Below, one piece after another: positions 44,295-54,959 of a stretch of 64,000 bases of DNA. How positions within the stretch are numbered: the first letter of the stretch is position 1; every line of letters starts with the position of its first letter. Under the pieces are notes generated by a model. It worked only from the letters and a program-made list of their open reading frames with translations. It ran no database searches and was not told the DNA's origin. The DNA lies in contig NZ_NJGU01000014.1 of assembly GCF_002213415.1 (NCBI RefSeq), forward strand, positions 1 to 64,000, in the 5' to 3' direction. The position numbers were made by a program, and so were the translations under genes. Origin of the DNA: Herbaspirillum robiniae. Its GTDB lineage: Bacteria; Pseudomonadota; Gammaproteobacteria; Burkholderiales; Burkholderiaceae_D.

Positions 44295-44756
44295 ATGGAT
44301 ATTGTCGATAGCACAATCCGATCTCGAATGATGGCCAACATTCGCTCTAAAGACACGAAACCAGAAATGGCTGTTCGTAGATATCTACATGCCAATGGCT
44401 TCCGATATCGACTACATGATCGTCAGCTGCCAGGAAAACCCGATTTATCTTTACCCAAATACAGGACTGTCATCTTTGTCCATGGCTGCTTTTGGCATCA
44501 ACATGAGAGCTGCAACAGAGCTTATATGCCCAGTTCTAGAAAAGAGATTTGGCAAAATAAATTCGCGAACAACAAGCGCAGAGATGTACGAGTTATTCAA
44601 GAACTAGGGGAATTAGGTTGGCGAGTGATTGTGATCTGGGAATGTGGCTTGGCGAAGTCTTCGACTGCCACATCCTTAGACTGGCTGCCCGCGAAAATCA
44701 AACAAAGCGAAGAGCCATTTTTAGAATGGCCCTGTACCCCAACCAAACACCCGTAA
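44295..44756 (+). CDS. vsr: Very short patch repair (Vsr) endonuclease
   Basis: A 153-residue mismatch endonuclease that nicks at T:G mismatches formed by deamination of 5-methylcytosine. Motifs: IRSKDTKPEMAVRRYLH, PGKPDLSLPKY (catalytic Asp), VIFVHGCFWHQHESC (catalytic His and zinc ligands) and VIVIWECGLAKS (zinc Cys). An in-frame GTG at 44283 adds four residues; the ATG at 44295 fits the family better. It is divergent from the methyltransferase, the standard Dcm-Vsr partnership. Its stop codon lies inside a terminator stem. Confidence 0.94.
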   Translation: MDIVDSTIRSRMMANIRSKDTKPEMAVRRYLHANGFRYRLHDRQLPGKPDLSLPKYRTVIFVHGCFWHQHESCNRAYMPSSRKEIWQNKFANNKRRDVRVIQELGELGWRVIVIWECGLAKSSTATSLDWLPAKIKQSEEPFLEWPCTPTKHP

Positions 44757-44793
44757 CCGCAATGAGCCTCATCGAAATGCTGCCGGGTGTTTT
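44745..44793. terminator. Bidirectional terminator-like hairpin between vsr and gyrB
   Basis: AAACACCCG (44745-44753) pairs with CGGGTGTTT (44784-44792), with an internal ATGAG/CTCAT stem. It overlaps the vsr stop and is followed by T residues on the plus strand; a T run also follows on the minus strand, so it may end both vsr and gyrB transcripts. Confidence 0.6.
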
Positions 44794-44817
44794 AACAATC
44801 TTTGCTTGAACAACCCA

Positions 44818-47334
<2,517 letters not shown>

Positions 47335-47405
47335 CTAGCCAAACGACTAGAGAACTGCGAAAAAACGACAGGGAACTGCTTAAAACGGAATTCTTAAAAG
47401 CGACT

Positions 47406-47430
47406 GAGGGGCCGTCTCGGACGGCCCCTC
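47406..47430. other. Hairpin between dnaN and gyrB
   Basis: GAGGGGCCGTC / GACGGCCCCTC is a perfect 11-bp stem with a 3-base loop, 22 bp beyond the dnaN stop on the minus strand. It has no immediate T run, so partial termination or attenuation is possible. Confidence 0.65.
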
Positions 47431-47451
47431 GTTCGCTTGAAGCGGTAATGC

Positions 47452-48558
47452 TCAGATACGCATCGGCATGACGACGTATTTGAAGTCGGCGTTTTCCGGG
47501 ATGGTGATCAGGGCCGACGAGTTGGCATCGCCCAGGGCGATGTTGACGTAGTCGTTCTTGAGGTTGTTGAGGACGTCGAGCAGGTAGCTGACGTTGAAAC
47601 CGATGTCGACGGTGTCGCCGCCGTAGTCGATTTCCAGCTCTTCGACCGCTTCTTCCTGGTCGGCGTTGGTGGAGCTGATCTTCAGGCTGCCGGGAGCGAT
47701 CACCCAGCGCACGCCCTTGAACTTGTCGCTGGTCATGATGGCGGCGCGCTGCAGCGAACGCAGCAGCTGTTCGCGACTGATGGTGAAGCCGTTCTTGTAG
47801 CCCTTGGGCACCACGCGGGTGTAGTCGGGGAACTTGCCTTCGACCAGCTTGGAGATCAGCTCGATGTCGGCGAAGGTCAGCTTGACCTGGTTGTTGGCGA
47901 TCTCCAGCTTGACTTCATCGTCGCTCTCGTCGAGCAGGCGCTGCAGCTCGATGATGGTCTTGCGCGGGATGATGACTTCCTGGCGCGGGAAGTCCTGTTC
48001 GGTGGCGACCTGGCAGAAGGCCAGGCGGTGGCCGTCGGTGGCGACCGCGATGACGTTCTTGCCTTCGACCACCAGCAGCAGGCCGTTGAGGTAGTAACGG
48101 ATGTCCTGCTGGGCCATGGCGAAGTGGACCATGTTGAACAGGTGCTTCAGGGTCTTTTGCGGCAGGGTGACCTGGGCGTTGTACTGCTCGGCCTGGGCGA
48201 CGGTGGGGAATTCTTCCGCGGCCAGGGTCTGCAGCGCGAAGCGCGACTTGCCGGACTGCACCGTCATGCGCTTGTTGGCCAGGGAGATCGATACTTCGCC
48301 GGAGTCAGGCAGGGCGCGCAGGATGTCGAGCAGCTTGCGCGCAGCCACGGTGGTGGCGACCGCGTCGCTGCCGGAACCGACTTCGGCGTGCGTGGTGATC
48401 TGCACTTCGATGTCGGTGGACAGGAAAGACACCTTCTCGCCGTCCTTGCGGATGAGGATATTGGCCAGAATCGGCAATGTGTGCCGACGCTCGACAATAC
48501 CGCTCACGATCTGCAGAGGACGCAGGAGCGTGTCTCTTTGGGTTTTAACCAATTGCAT
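47452..48558 (-). CDS. dnaN: DNA polymerase III beta subunit (sliding clamp)
   Basis: A 368-residue processivity clamp. It begins MQLVKTQRDTLLRPLQIVSG, the conserved family start, preceded by AAGGA at a suitable distance; ten extra upstream residues are possible but poorly supported. Typical sections are RRHTLPILANILI, FATDGHRLAF-type VATDGHRLAFCQ, and the C-terminal YVVMPMRI. Length agrees with the 366-371 usual for the family. It is the second gene of the dnaA-dnaN-gyrB block, but separated from dnaA by 1.1 kb. Confidence 0.97.
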   Translation of the reverse strand: MQLVKTQRDTLLRPLQIVSGIVERRHTLPILANILIRKDGEKVSFLSTDIEVQITTHAEVGSGSDAVATTVAARKLLDILRALPDSGEVSISLANKRMTVQSGKSRFALQTLAAEEFPTVAQAEQYNAQVTLPQKTLKHLFNMVHFAMAQQDIRYYLNGLLLVVEGKNVIAVATDGHRLAFCQVATEQDFPRQEVIIPRKTIIELQRLLDESDDEVKLEIANNQVKLTFADIELISKLVEGKFPDYTRVVPKGYKNGFTISREQLLRSLQRAAIMTSDKFKGVRWVIAPGSLKISSTNADQEEAVEELEIDYGGDTVDIGFNVSYLLDVLNNLKNDYVNIALGDANSSALITIPENADFKYVVMPMRI

Positions 48559-49081
48559 AGTCTGTTTGTCCTTGCTAGTAGTGGTCATTAAAGGATGCCA
48601 TTGGCGGGCTTCCGGTCATGCAAATGTCGCGCGTGTTCCTCCTCTGGTGAAAAACAGCTGCATGCAGCCGGAACCTGCCTGAATACGCAACGCTCCTGCA
48701 TTTGCATGTCCGGCCGCCGCCGGTCCGAAACCCGTTCCGAAGAAGCCGGCAAGTCGGCCGCGGCGGATTGTTGCGGGCTTCTCAACGATCCTTGGCGACG
48801 CTATGCACTGGCCACACGTTATGAACATTTGGAGGTTAATTCCCGTTTTTAAAGGGATTTTCTCCGAAGTTTCCGTGATACCCCGCGGATTTTCTGCGTT
48901 CTGGGCGGCCCTTGCGTCCGCCGGCGAAATATCGTCTGACATTGTACCAATCATCCCCCTTTCCGAGTAGTCGCTTGAGCCTCGGAAGAGGGCTTTTACG
49001 AAGGAAATTGATGGGGCGGCGCGGGTGCTTTGCGGAATGCGCCGGCCGCTCGCCGGGCGGCGCGGGGATGGGCATGCGCGT

Positions 49082-49666
49082 TGTGGATAAGTCGGGTTTG
49101 GCGAGCGGCGTTGTGCCGCTTTTTTGTGCACGGATGGGGTGGCGACTTGATGCGCCGGTTGGCTTAGGTTTGTGAGGATTTGTGGATAAGTTATGTTTTC
49201 CACATTGCCTGTTTGGCTATGCCTTCTTTGTCGAGGGCGCCCTTGGCTATCGTTGTGTATAAGTCATCTTGTTCACAGGCGATTTTTTTGACTTCTCTTG
49301 GCTCGCTGAGTTGTTCACAAGTTCGCCTAGTGAATGCGGGTGTGGGTAAGTCGATGCCTGCGTCGCCAAACGCCCGCCGCTGCCTGCTGTGGATAATCCT
49401 TGGTGCCCGCGGGACGCGGGTTTCGGGCTGATGGATGGATCTTGCCGCACGCGTCTGACGTGCCGGCTTGTGGATAAATTGACCGGCGGGCCAAACCCGC
49501 ATTCTTTCCGGCAAGTTGATTTATCCACCGCCGGAAATACGCGCCGGCCCGCTGGCGCAAGGTGCTGTGGACAAATCATCGTCCCCAACAAAAATGCCGC
49601 CCGGTTTGCAGCCGGGCGGCATTTTCATTTTCCGTGGGCGATGTGGACAAGATTTCCTTGTCCACA
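49082..49666. other. DnaA-box cluster between dnaN and dnaA (candidate oriC)
   Basis: The 1.1-kb gap 48559-49680 has no gene. Exact TGTGGATAA boxes start at 49082, 49181, 49388 and 49469; one-mismatch forms at 49254 (TGTGTATAA), 49341 (TGTGGGTAA), 49566 and 49642 (TGTGGACAA); and reverse-oriented TTATCCACC at 49521 and TTGTCCACA at 49658. The first six are all in one orientation, spaced 99, 73, 87, 47 and 81 bp. This is the expected position of a chromosomal origin, though no strongly AT-rich unwinding element is obvious inside it. Confidence 0.75.
49586..49625 (-). terminator. Terminator of dnaA
   Basis: On the minus strand AAAATGCCGCCCGG, a short loop and CCGGGCGGCATTTT form a 14-bp stem ending in T residues, 56 bp past the dnaA stop. 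The symmetric A/T flanks would let it work in both directions. Confidence 0.88.
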
Positions 49667-49680
49667 AGCGCCGGCGGCCA

Positions 49681-51081
49681 TCATCCCTTCAGGGTCTGCT
49701 CCAGCACGTGCAGCTCGTGGTTGCACTCCGGGCTCTTGGCGCGGTCGGCGGCGATCTTGCGCACCGCGTGCAGCACGGTTGTATGGTCGCGGCCGCCGAA
49801 GAGGTCGCCGATCTCCGGCAGACTCTTCTGGGTCAGCTCCTTGGCCAGGTACATGGCGATCTGGCGCGGGCGGGCGATATTGGCCGGGCGCTTTTTCGAG
49901 TACATGTCGGCGACCTTGATGTTGAAGAAGTCGGCCACGGTCTTCTGGATGTTTTCCACCGAGATCTGGCGGTTCTGCACCGACAGCAGGTCCTTCAACG
50001 CTTCCTTGACGACATCGATGGTGATGTCCTTGCCGTGGAAACGGGAGTAGGCCAGGATCTTGCGCAGCGCGCCTTCCAGCTCGCGCACGTTGGAGCGCAG
50101 GTGCTTGCCGACGAAGAAGGCGACGTCGTCGGACAGCACCACGTCTTCGGCAGCAGCCTTTTTCATCAGGATGGCCACGCGCATTTCCAGCTCGGGCGGC
50201 TCGATGGCCACCGTCAGGCCGGAGTCGAAGCGGGAAATCAGGCGATCGTCCATGCCGGTGATTTCCTTGGGATAGGTATCACTGGTGATGATGATCTGCT
50301 TCTTGGCGGCGATCAGCGCTTCGAAGGCGTAGAAGAATTCTTCCTGGGTGCGGCTCTTGCCGCCGAAGAACTGGATATCGTCGATCAGCAGCAGGTCCAG
50401 CGAGTGGTAGTAGCGCTTGAAGTCGTCGAAACCCTTGCGCTGGTAGGCCGTGACCACGTCGCGCACGTATTGCTCGGCGTGGATGTAGCGGATCTTGGCG
50501 CCCGGGTTATCCACAAGCACCTGGTTGCCGATGGCGTGGATGATGTGGGTTTTACCCAGGCCCACGCCGCCGTACAGGAACAGCGGGTTGTACGAGGTGC
50601 CGGGGTTGTTGGCGACCTGCGTGGCGGCGGCGCGCGCCAGTTGGTTGGCCTTACCGGTGACCAGGTTGTCGAAGGTCAGCACCGGGTTGATGCGCGACTG
50701 CTCCTGGCGAGGCGCCACCGCGCGCACCGGCGCGGCCGGCTCCGGATCGAGGTGCAGCTGCTCGTGCGTCGGCAGGCCCAGGCCCGATGCGCCGCCGCCG
50801 CCTGGCTGGGCGCTGGCCGACGCGCGGCGCGCCTGGCCGATGCGCGGATCGAGCACGAACTGGACTTCGGTGGGCGCTTCCCAGTACTCGCTGGCGAGGT
50901 TGGTGATGCGGTTGGCGAACTGGGCCTTGACCCAGTCCAGCTTGAAGCGATTGGGCGCGGCGATGCGCAGCAAACCGTCTTCGTAGTCGAGCGGAATGAG
51001 CGGCTTGATCCAGGCGCTGTATTGCTGAGGCGTCAGCTCCTGCTCAAGCTTGGTGGAGCAGGTCTGCCAGAAATTTTCCAT
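49681..51081 (-). CDS. dnaA: Chromosomal replication initiator protein DnaA
   Basis: A 466-residue initiator. Domain I begins [20 protein letters not shown], domain II is a short Ala/Pro/Gly-rich linker (about 85-130), domain III AAA+ has Walker [16 protein letters not shown] and Walker [12 protein letters not shown], and domain IV has the DnaA signature [18 protein letters not shown]. An exact TTATCCACA box lies within the coding region at 50507-50515. It is transcribed leftward toward dnaN and gyrB. Confidence 0.98.
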   Translation of the reverse strand: MENFWQTCSTKLEQELTPQQYSAWIKPLIPLDYEDGLLRIAAPNRFKLDWVKAQFANRITNLASEYWEAPTEVQFVLDPRIGQARRASASAQPGGGGASGLGLPTHEQLHLDPEPAAPVRAVAPRQEQSRINPVLTFDNLVTGKANQLARAAATQVANNPGTSYNPLFLYGGVGLGKTHIIHAIGNQVLVDNPGAKIRYIHAEQYVRDVVTAYQRKGFDDFKRYYHSLDLLLIDDIQFFGGKSRTQEEFFYAFEALIAAKKQIIITSDTYPKEITGMDDRLISRFDSGLTVAIEPPELEMRVAILMKKAAAEDVVLSDDVAFFVGKHLRSNVRELEGALRKILAYSRFHGKDITIDVVKEALKDLLSVQNRQISVENIQKTVADFFNIKVADMYSKKRPANIARPRQIAMYLAKELTQKSLPEIGDLFGGRDHTTVLHAVRKIAADRAKSPECNHELHVLEQTLKG

Positions 51082-51487
51082 GAAGCTTTCTTATTGAATG
51101 AGGTGCGGCGCCGGGGTAGCGGTTCGGGGTCGGGGTGGCCGAGATAATGAACCGGGCACGAACGAGGGACGCATTTTACCCTGATGCGGAGAAGTTATCC
51201 ACAGGCGATGAGGCAATTTGCCAGAGTAAAAAATAATATCCACAGGCGGGAAATGCGGGGTTCGTGCATTATTTTTTTGACAAGCCTCAGCCCGACGCTG
51301 CTCACAGGGGGACAGAGTCAATGGATTGCTGTTTGAGCAACTGTTTATTTGGGGACAATGTTGCTGGTGATCTACACGCCGATTTAGGGGAGACCTTGTG
51401 ACTTTGTCCCTTTTGTCGTTTTTTTGGCTGACAACCGGCCCCGAAATGGGGCCGTTGAGCGGCGAAAATGAATAATCCGCCGCGTTT
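51082..51487. promoter_or_regulatory. dnaA upstream region with DnaA boxes
   Basis: This 406-bp gap lacks genes. It holds an exact TTATCCACA at 51195-51203 and a one-mismatch ATATCCACA at 51236-51244, about 115-160 bp upstream of dnaA on its promoter side, suited to autorepression. A CGGCCCC/GGGGCCG hairpin at 51436-51454 follows the amidotransferase gene. Confidence 0.7.
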
Positions 51488-52255
51488 TTATTCCACCACC
51501 TCGCCGTCGACGAAGACCTTGAGCTCGCCGGGCTGGTATTGCGTCCACACTTCGTTGTCGGTCAGCGGCTGAGTGACGATGACGGCCACGCGGTCGTTGA
51601 CGGTGGTGACCTCCGAGAAATCGACCGAGAGGTCGTCGTCGGAGAGCTTGGCGCGGGCGAAAGGATGCTTGCGGATGATGTAGTAGAGGTTGGTGGAGCA
51701 GTGGGTATAGAGCGCCGAGCCGTCCGAGAGCAGCATGTTGAAGGTGCCGTGGCCGGCGATGTAGTCGGCGATCTCGCGCAGCGCGGCGCGCAGCTCGGCC
51801 AGCGGGGGCAGGGCGTCGCCGAAGCGCTTGCGGATCTCCTGCAGGATGTAGCAGAAGGCCAGCTCGCTGTCGGTGGTGCCGACCGGACGGAAGGGGCCGT
51901 CGAGCTGCGGCGTGAAGTTCTTCAGGTCGCCGTTGTGGGCGAACACCCAGTAGCGACCCCACAGCTCGCGCACGAAGGGATGGCAGTTGGCCAGCGTGAC
52001 GCGGCCCTGGGTGGCCTTGCGGATGTGGGCGATGACGTGCTGCGACTTGATCGGGTAGCGCTTGATCAGCTCGGCCACCGGCGAGTCGACGGCGGCCTGG
52101 TGGTCGACGAAGGTGCGCACGCCCGAGCCCTCGAAGAAGGCGATGCCCCAGCCGTCGCTGTGGTGGTCGGTGAGTCCTCCGCGCGTGGCGAAACCGGTAA
52201 AGCTGAAGACGATATCGGTCGGGGTGTTGCAGTTCATCCCAAGGAGCTGGCACAT
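51488..52255 (-). CDS. Class II glutamine amidotransferase, YafJ-like
   Basis: A 255-residue protein with the N-terminal nucleophile Cys2 (MCQLLGMNCN) of class II (Ntn) glutamine amidotransferases. Other catalytic-pocket pieces are HSDGWGIAFFEG, HVIAHIRKATQG, FAHNGDLKNF and TDSELAFCYIL. It resembles YafJ/DUG3-type stand-alone domains; the acceptor reaction is unknown. A TGTGGATAA box starts at 52266, just upstream of its start. A position next to dnaA is not typical. Confidence 0.92.
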   Translation of the reverse strand: MCQLLGMNCNTPTDIVFSFTGFATRGGLTDHHSDGWGIAFFEGSGVRTFVDHQAAVDSPVAELIKRYPIKSQHVIAHIRKATQGRVTLANCHPFVRELWGRYWVFAHNGDLKNFTPQLDGPFRPVGTTDSELAFCYILQEIRKRFGDALPPLAELRAALREIADYIAGHGTFNMLLSDGSALYTHCSTNLYYIIRKHPFARAKLSDDDLSVDFSEVTTVNDRVAVIVTQPLTDNEVWTQYQPGELKVFVDGEVVE

Positions 52256-52340
52256 GATGGTCGGGTGTGGATAAGTATTTCCGGGTCGACAACGTTATCA
52301 CGATTGCCGCGCGCTGCAACACCGCTTCTTGCGGGCACAT

Positions 52341-52403
52341 AAAAAAAGCCCCGCGAGCTTGCGCTTGCGGGGCTAATCCTTCCTAAAGAGGGAGGAGGAG
52401 ACA
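52341..52403 (-). terminator. Terminator plus conserved 3' element of small gene 1
   Basis: On the minus strand, a near-palindrome (TCCTCCCT, TTTA-type loop, AGGAAGGA) is followed by a perfect AGCCCCGC/GCGGGGCT stem and a T run. The 30 bases at 52374-52403 are identical to 53230-53259, which sits in the same place relative to the second small gene. Confidence 0.8.
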
Positions 52404-52475
52404 CAGTACGTACTACAAAACCTCAGACTACTTACAGACCAGAAGCCGGTCGGCCTCGAGCTGCGGGCGGGGCGC

Positions 52476-52793
52476 TCAGTCGCGCGCGGCCATGTTGCGC
52501 AGTTCGGCGGCGAAATTGGGTTGGGTCATGCTGTATTCGTTGGCCATGCGGTTGAGCATGCGCTTGCCGCTGAACTTGTGCGCCAGGATGCGTTGCTCCA
52601 GCGACTTGCGCGGCTTGACCAGCAATACGGCGGCTTGCGCCAGACCCATGATCAGCGGCTTGAACACCATCAGGAAGGTCACCAGAGCGCCCAGTCCCAG
52701 GGCCGGGCGCAGGTAGGCGGCCAGCATGCCGACCAGGGCCTGCGCGAAGGGAATCGCGGTTTCGGCGGGGAAGGCAAGGTTCAGGAAGGACAT
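52476..52793 (-). CDS. Small membrane-associated protein, paralogue 1
   Basis: A 105-residue protein starting MSFLNLAFPAETAIPFAQAL, with a hydrophobic stretch (LGALVTFLMVFKPLIMGLAQ, then AAVLLV) that may be one or two TM helices. The hydrophilic C-terminus contains LNRMANEYSMTQPNFAAEL, closely matching the C-terminus of the 77-residue protein at 53469. The start is the ATG preceded by AGGTAGAAAT on the minus strand. Family not recognised; gene duplication with divergence of the N-terminus is evident. Confidence 0.8.
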   Translation of the reverse strand: MSFLNLAFPAETAIPFAQALVGMLAAYLRPALGLGALVTFLMVFKPLIMGLAQAAVLLVKPRKSLEQRILAHKFSGKRMLNRMANEYSMTQPNFAAELRNMAARD

Positions 52794-53468
52794 GATATTT
52801 CTACCTCTGATAATTCTGTCGCGACACGGTTTCGCGGCGTTCAATCTCACTGTTGTTGCGTCGCAGTATGGCTGGTGGCGGCTTGTATGACTACTTTAGA
52901 GTTCTCATATCAGATATAGCTTTGGTGAATGAGGGTGTGAGATTTGCGCCGGGATCTGGCCTGCCGGCCGGAGAGCCTTTTCCGTGGCGGGATTGCGACC
53001 GCCACGCCACGTCAGTTTTGGGCGCTGCAACGACCGCGCGGAGGGCGCTGAAGCGAAAATACAACGCCACGTTGTGGTTTTCCCGCGCGGCGGTGAATAT
53101 CTCCGAGAATGAGGGCGCAGGCGGCGCCGTCCGCGCCTGGGGATAATCCGGTCGCAGCCGGCGCCGGCCACGCGGCTCGCAACCCGTCGCAGGCACGAAA
53201 AAAAACCCCACAGGCTGAGCCTGCGGGGTTAATCCTTCCTAAAGAGGGAGGAGGAGACAACGGATCGGAGTCCTGACGCGTTGATCGAATCAGCGTCAAC
53301 ACAAGCGCCGTACGCGCCGGAACAACCGAAATCCTTTACTACCAGGGCGACGGCCGGTTAGGCCTTTCGCCGGGTCGCGCAGCCGATGGGGCGCAACCGG
53401 TAAAACTTGAATCCTGAACTACTGTCGGCCTGCCGGCGCCTCAAGTCGCCGGCCGGTCGGTGCGACGA
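52794..53468. other. 675-bp intergenic region between the two small paralogues
   Basis: No gene supported. It carries the promoter side of small gene 1 and the 3' end of small gene 2. A copy of the conserved 3' element lies at 53199-53260. The remainder has only short, poor open frames. Confidence 0.55.
53199..53259 (-). terminator. Terminator plus conserved 3' element of small gene 2
   Basis: On the minus strand, the same 30-base element as 52374-52403 (53230-53259) precedes an AACCCC...GGGGTT stem (53204-53230) and a T run. It lies over 200 bp past the stop of small gene 2, giving a long 3' UTR if used. Confidence 0.75.
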
Positions 53469-53702
53469 TCAGCCGCGGGAAGCGATGAAGCGCAGTTCGG
53501 CGGCCAGGTTCGGCTGGGTGGCTTCGAACTTGTCGGCCATGCGGTTCAGCTGGCGCGAACCGGCAACACGATCCTGCTCGGCGGCGACCAGAGCGACGGC
53601 TTGCAGCTCGTGGGCCTTCACGAAGTGGATGAAGATGTTGCGCATGACGGCTGCGAACTTGCTCTTGAAAGTGCTGTTGGTGCTTTGTGCGATGGTTGCC
53701 AT
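53469..53702 (-). CDS. Small protein, paralogue 2
   Basis: A 77-residue protein starting MATIAQSTNSTFKSKFAAVM, without a clear TM helix (unlike paralogue 1). Its C-terminal 26 residues (LNRMADKFEATQPNLAAEL...) match paralogue 1: LNRMA, TQPN, AAELR and a final basic residue are shared. The ATG at 53702 is chosen over a longer reading that runs through AT-rich promoter-like sequence. Function unknown; DNA- or membrane-binding cannot be decided. Confidence 0.75.
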   Translation of the reverse strand: MATIAQSTNSTFKSKFAAVMRNIFIHFVKAHELQAVALVAAEQDRVAGSRQLNRMADKFEATQPNLAAELRFIASRG

Positions 53703-53858
53703 GATTCGATCCTTGACGATGTGTGTTATGTTGCATTGCAGTGTAGTGAACTCACATTTGTTTGACCAATTTCCTTTTCGGATATCAGTTATATAATCCG
53801 TGAATAGCAATTCGACGATGTTGTTCGCGATCCACTTTCAGCCGCAAAGGCCCGCCCT

Positions 53859-54818
53859 ATGAGCTTTCTCACCCTGGACCTGAACCTGCTGCGCGTATTC
53901 GACGCGGTCATGACCGAGCAAAACCTGACGCGCGCCGCCAACCTGCTGGCGATGACCCAGCCGGCTGTCTCCAATGCGCTGCGTCGCCTGCGCGACACGC
54001 TCAACGACGACCTGGTGATCCGCACCGCCCACGGCGTGAAGCCGACGCCACGCGCCGAGGAGCTGTGGCCGACGGTGCGCCGCGCGCTCTCCGAGCTGGA
54101 AGCGGTGATCGCGCCGGAGAGCTTCGACATCTCGCGCGCCCAGAACACCTTCCGCATGGCCATGGTGGACGCCACCGCCGCGCTGTGGCTACCGTCGCTG
54201 GTGCGCACCATCATGCGCGACGCCCCGCGCATCAAGATCCGCATGATGCCGCTGACCACCCGCGACCCGCGCGCCATGCTGCTGCGCGGCGACATCGACC
54301 TGGCGGTGGGCTTCTTCCCGGGCGTGACCGCCCAGCTGGCCGACGGCCAGGGCATGGCCAAGACCCAGATCAGCCACGCCCGCCTGTACACCGGCCAGTA
54401 CGTCTGCGTGATGAACAAGAACCACCCGCTGGCCGGCCAGCCGCTGACGCTGGACACCTACTGCGCCGCCGACCACCTGCTGGTGAGCCTGTCGGGCAAA
54501 CCGCACGCGGTGATCGACGACGTGCTGGCGGGCATGAACCGGGAGCGCAAGATCCTGCTGACGGTGAACCAGTTCTTCACCGCCGGGCGCATCGTGGCCA
54601 GCTCGGAGCTGCTGACCGTGCTGCCGCGCCACCTGGTGGCGGCCACCGGCATGGCCGATGTGCTGGTGGTCAAGGAACTGCCGTTCCAGACCCCAGAAGA
54701 GCATGTGGACATGTTGTGGCACGAGCGCGACGCCCGCAATCCGGCCCATAAATGGCTGCGCGCCCACCTTTCTGCAACAACTCACGACGAATTCGGTCGT
54801 ATCAACATGAAGCGCTGA
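53859..54818 (+). CDS. LysR-family transcriptional regulator (NodD/NahR-like)
   Basis: A 319-residue LysR protein. It starts MSFLTLDLNLLRVFDAVMTE, with the helix-turn-helix TRAANLLAMTQPAVSNALRR typical of the NodD/NahR/DntR branch, and an effector domain with LLRGDIDLAVGFFPG and GRIVASSELLTVLP. It is divergent from small gene 2 (156 bp between starts), which it may regulate. Inducer unknown. Confidence 0.93.
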   Translation: MSFLTLDLNLLRVFDAVMTEQNLTRAANLLAMTQPAVSNALRRLRDTLNDDLVIRTAHGVKPTPRAEELWPTVRRALSELEAVIAPESFDISRAQNTFRMAMVDATAALWLPSLVRTIMRDAPRIKIRMMPLTTRDPRAMLLRGDIDLAVGFFPGVTAQLADGQGMAKTQISHARLYTGQYVCVMNKNHPLAGQPLTLDTYCAADHLLVSLSGKPHAVIDDVLAGMNRERKILLTVNQFFTAGRIVASSELLTVLPRHLVAATGMADVLVVKELPFQTPEEHVDMLWHERDARNPAHKWLRAHLSATTHDEFGRINMKR

Positions 54819-54959
54819 TGCGGCGCGCGCAGGCTTAACACCCGTCTTGTCCACAGGCCTCCCCGGAGACAGGAGGCCGGCGGGTGCGCCTGCACCGAAA
54901 AAATTCGGCGGCCGCGGCATCGGCGCATGTTGATCAACCCTCACGGGAAGACCGAACCT

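Noticed and set aside
38772-44817. Integrase-type mobile element carrying the AT-rich island
   Set aside because: No integrase, transposase, tRNA gene or flanking direct repeats could be found; acquisition is inferred from composition only.
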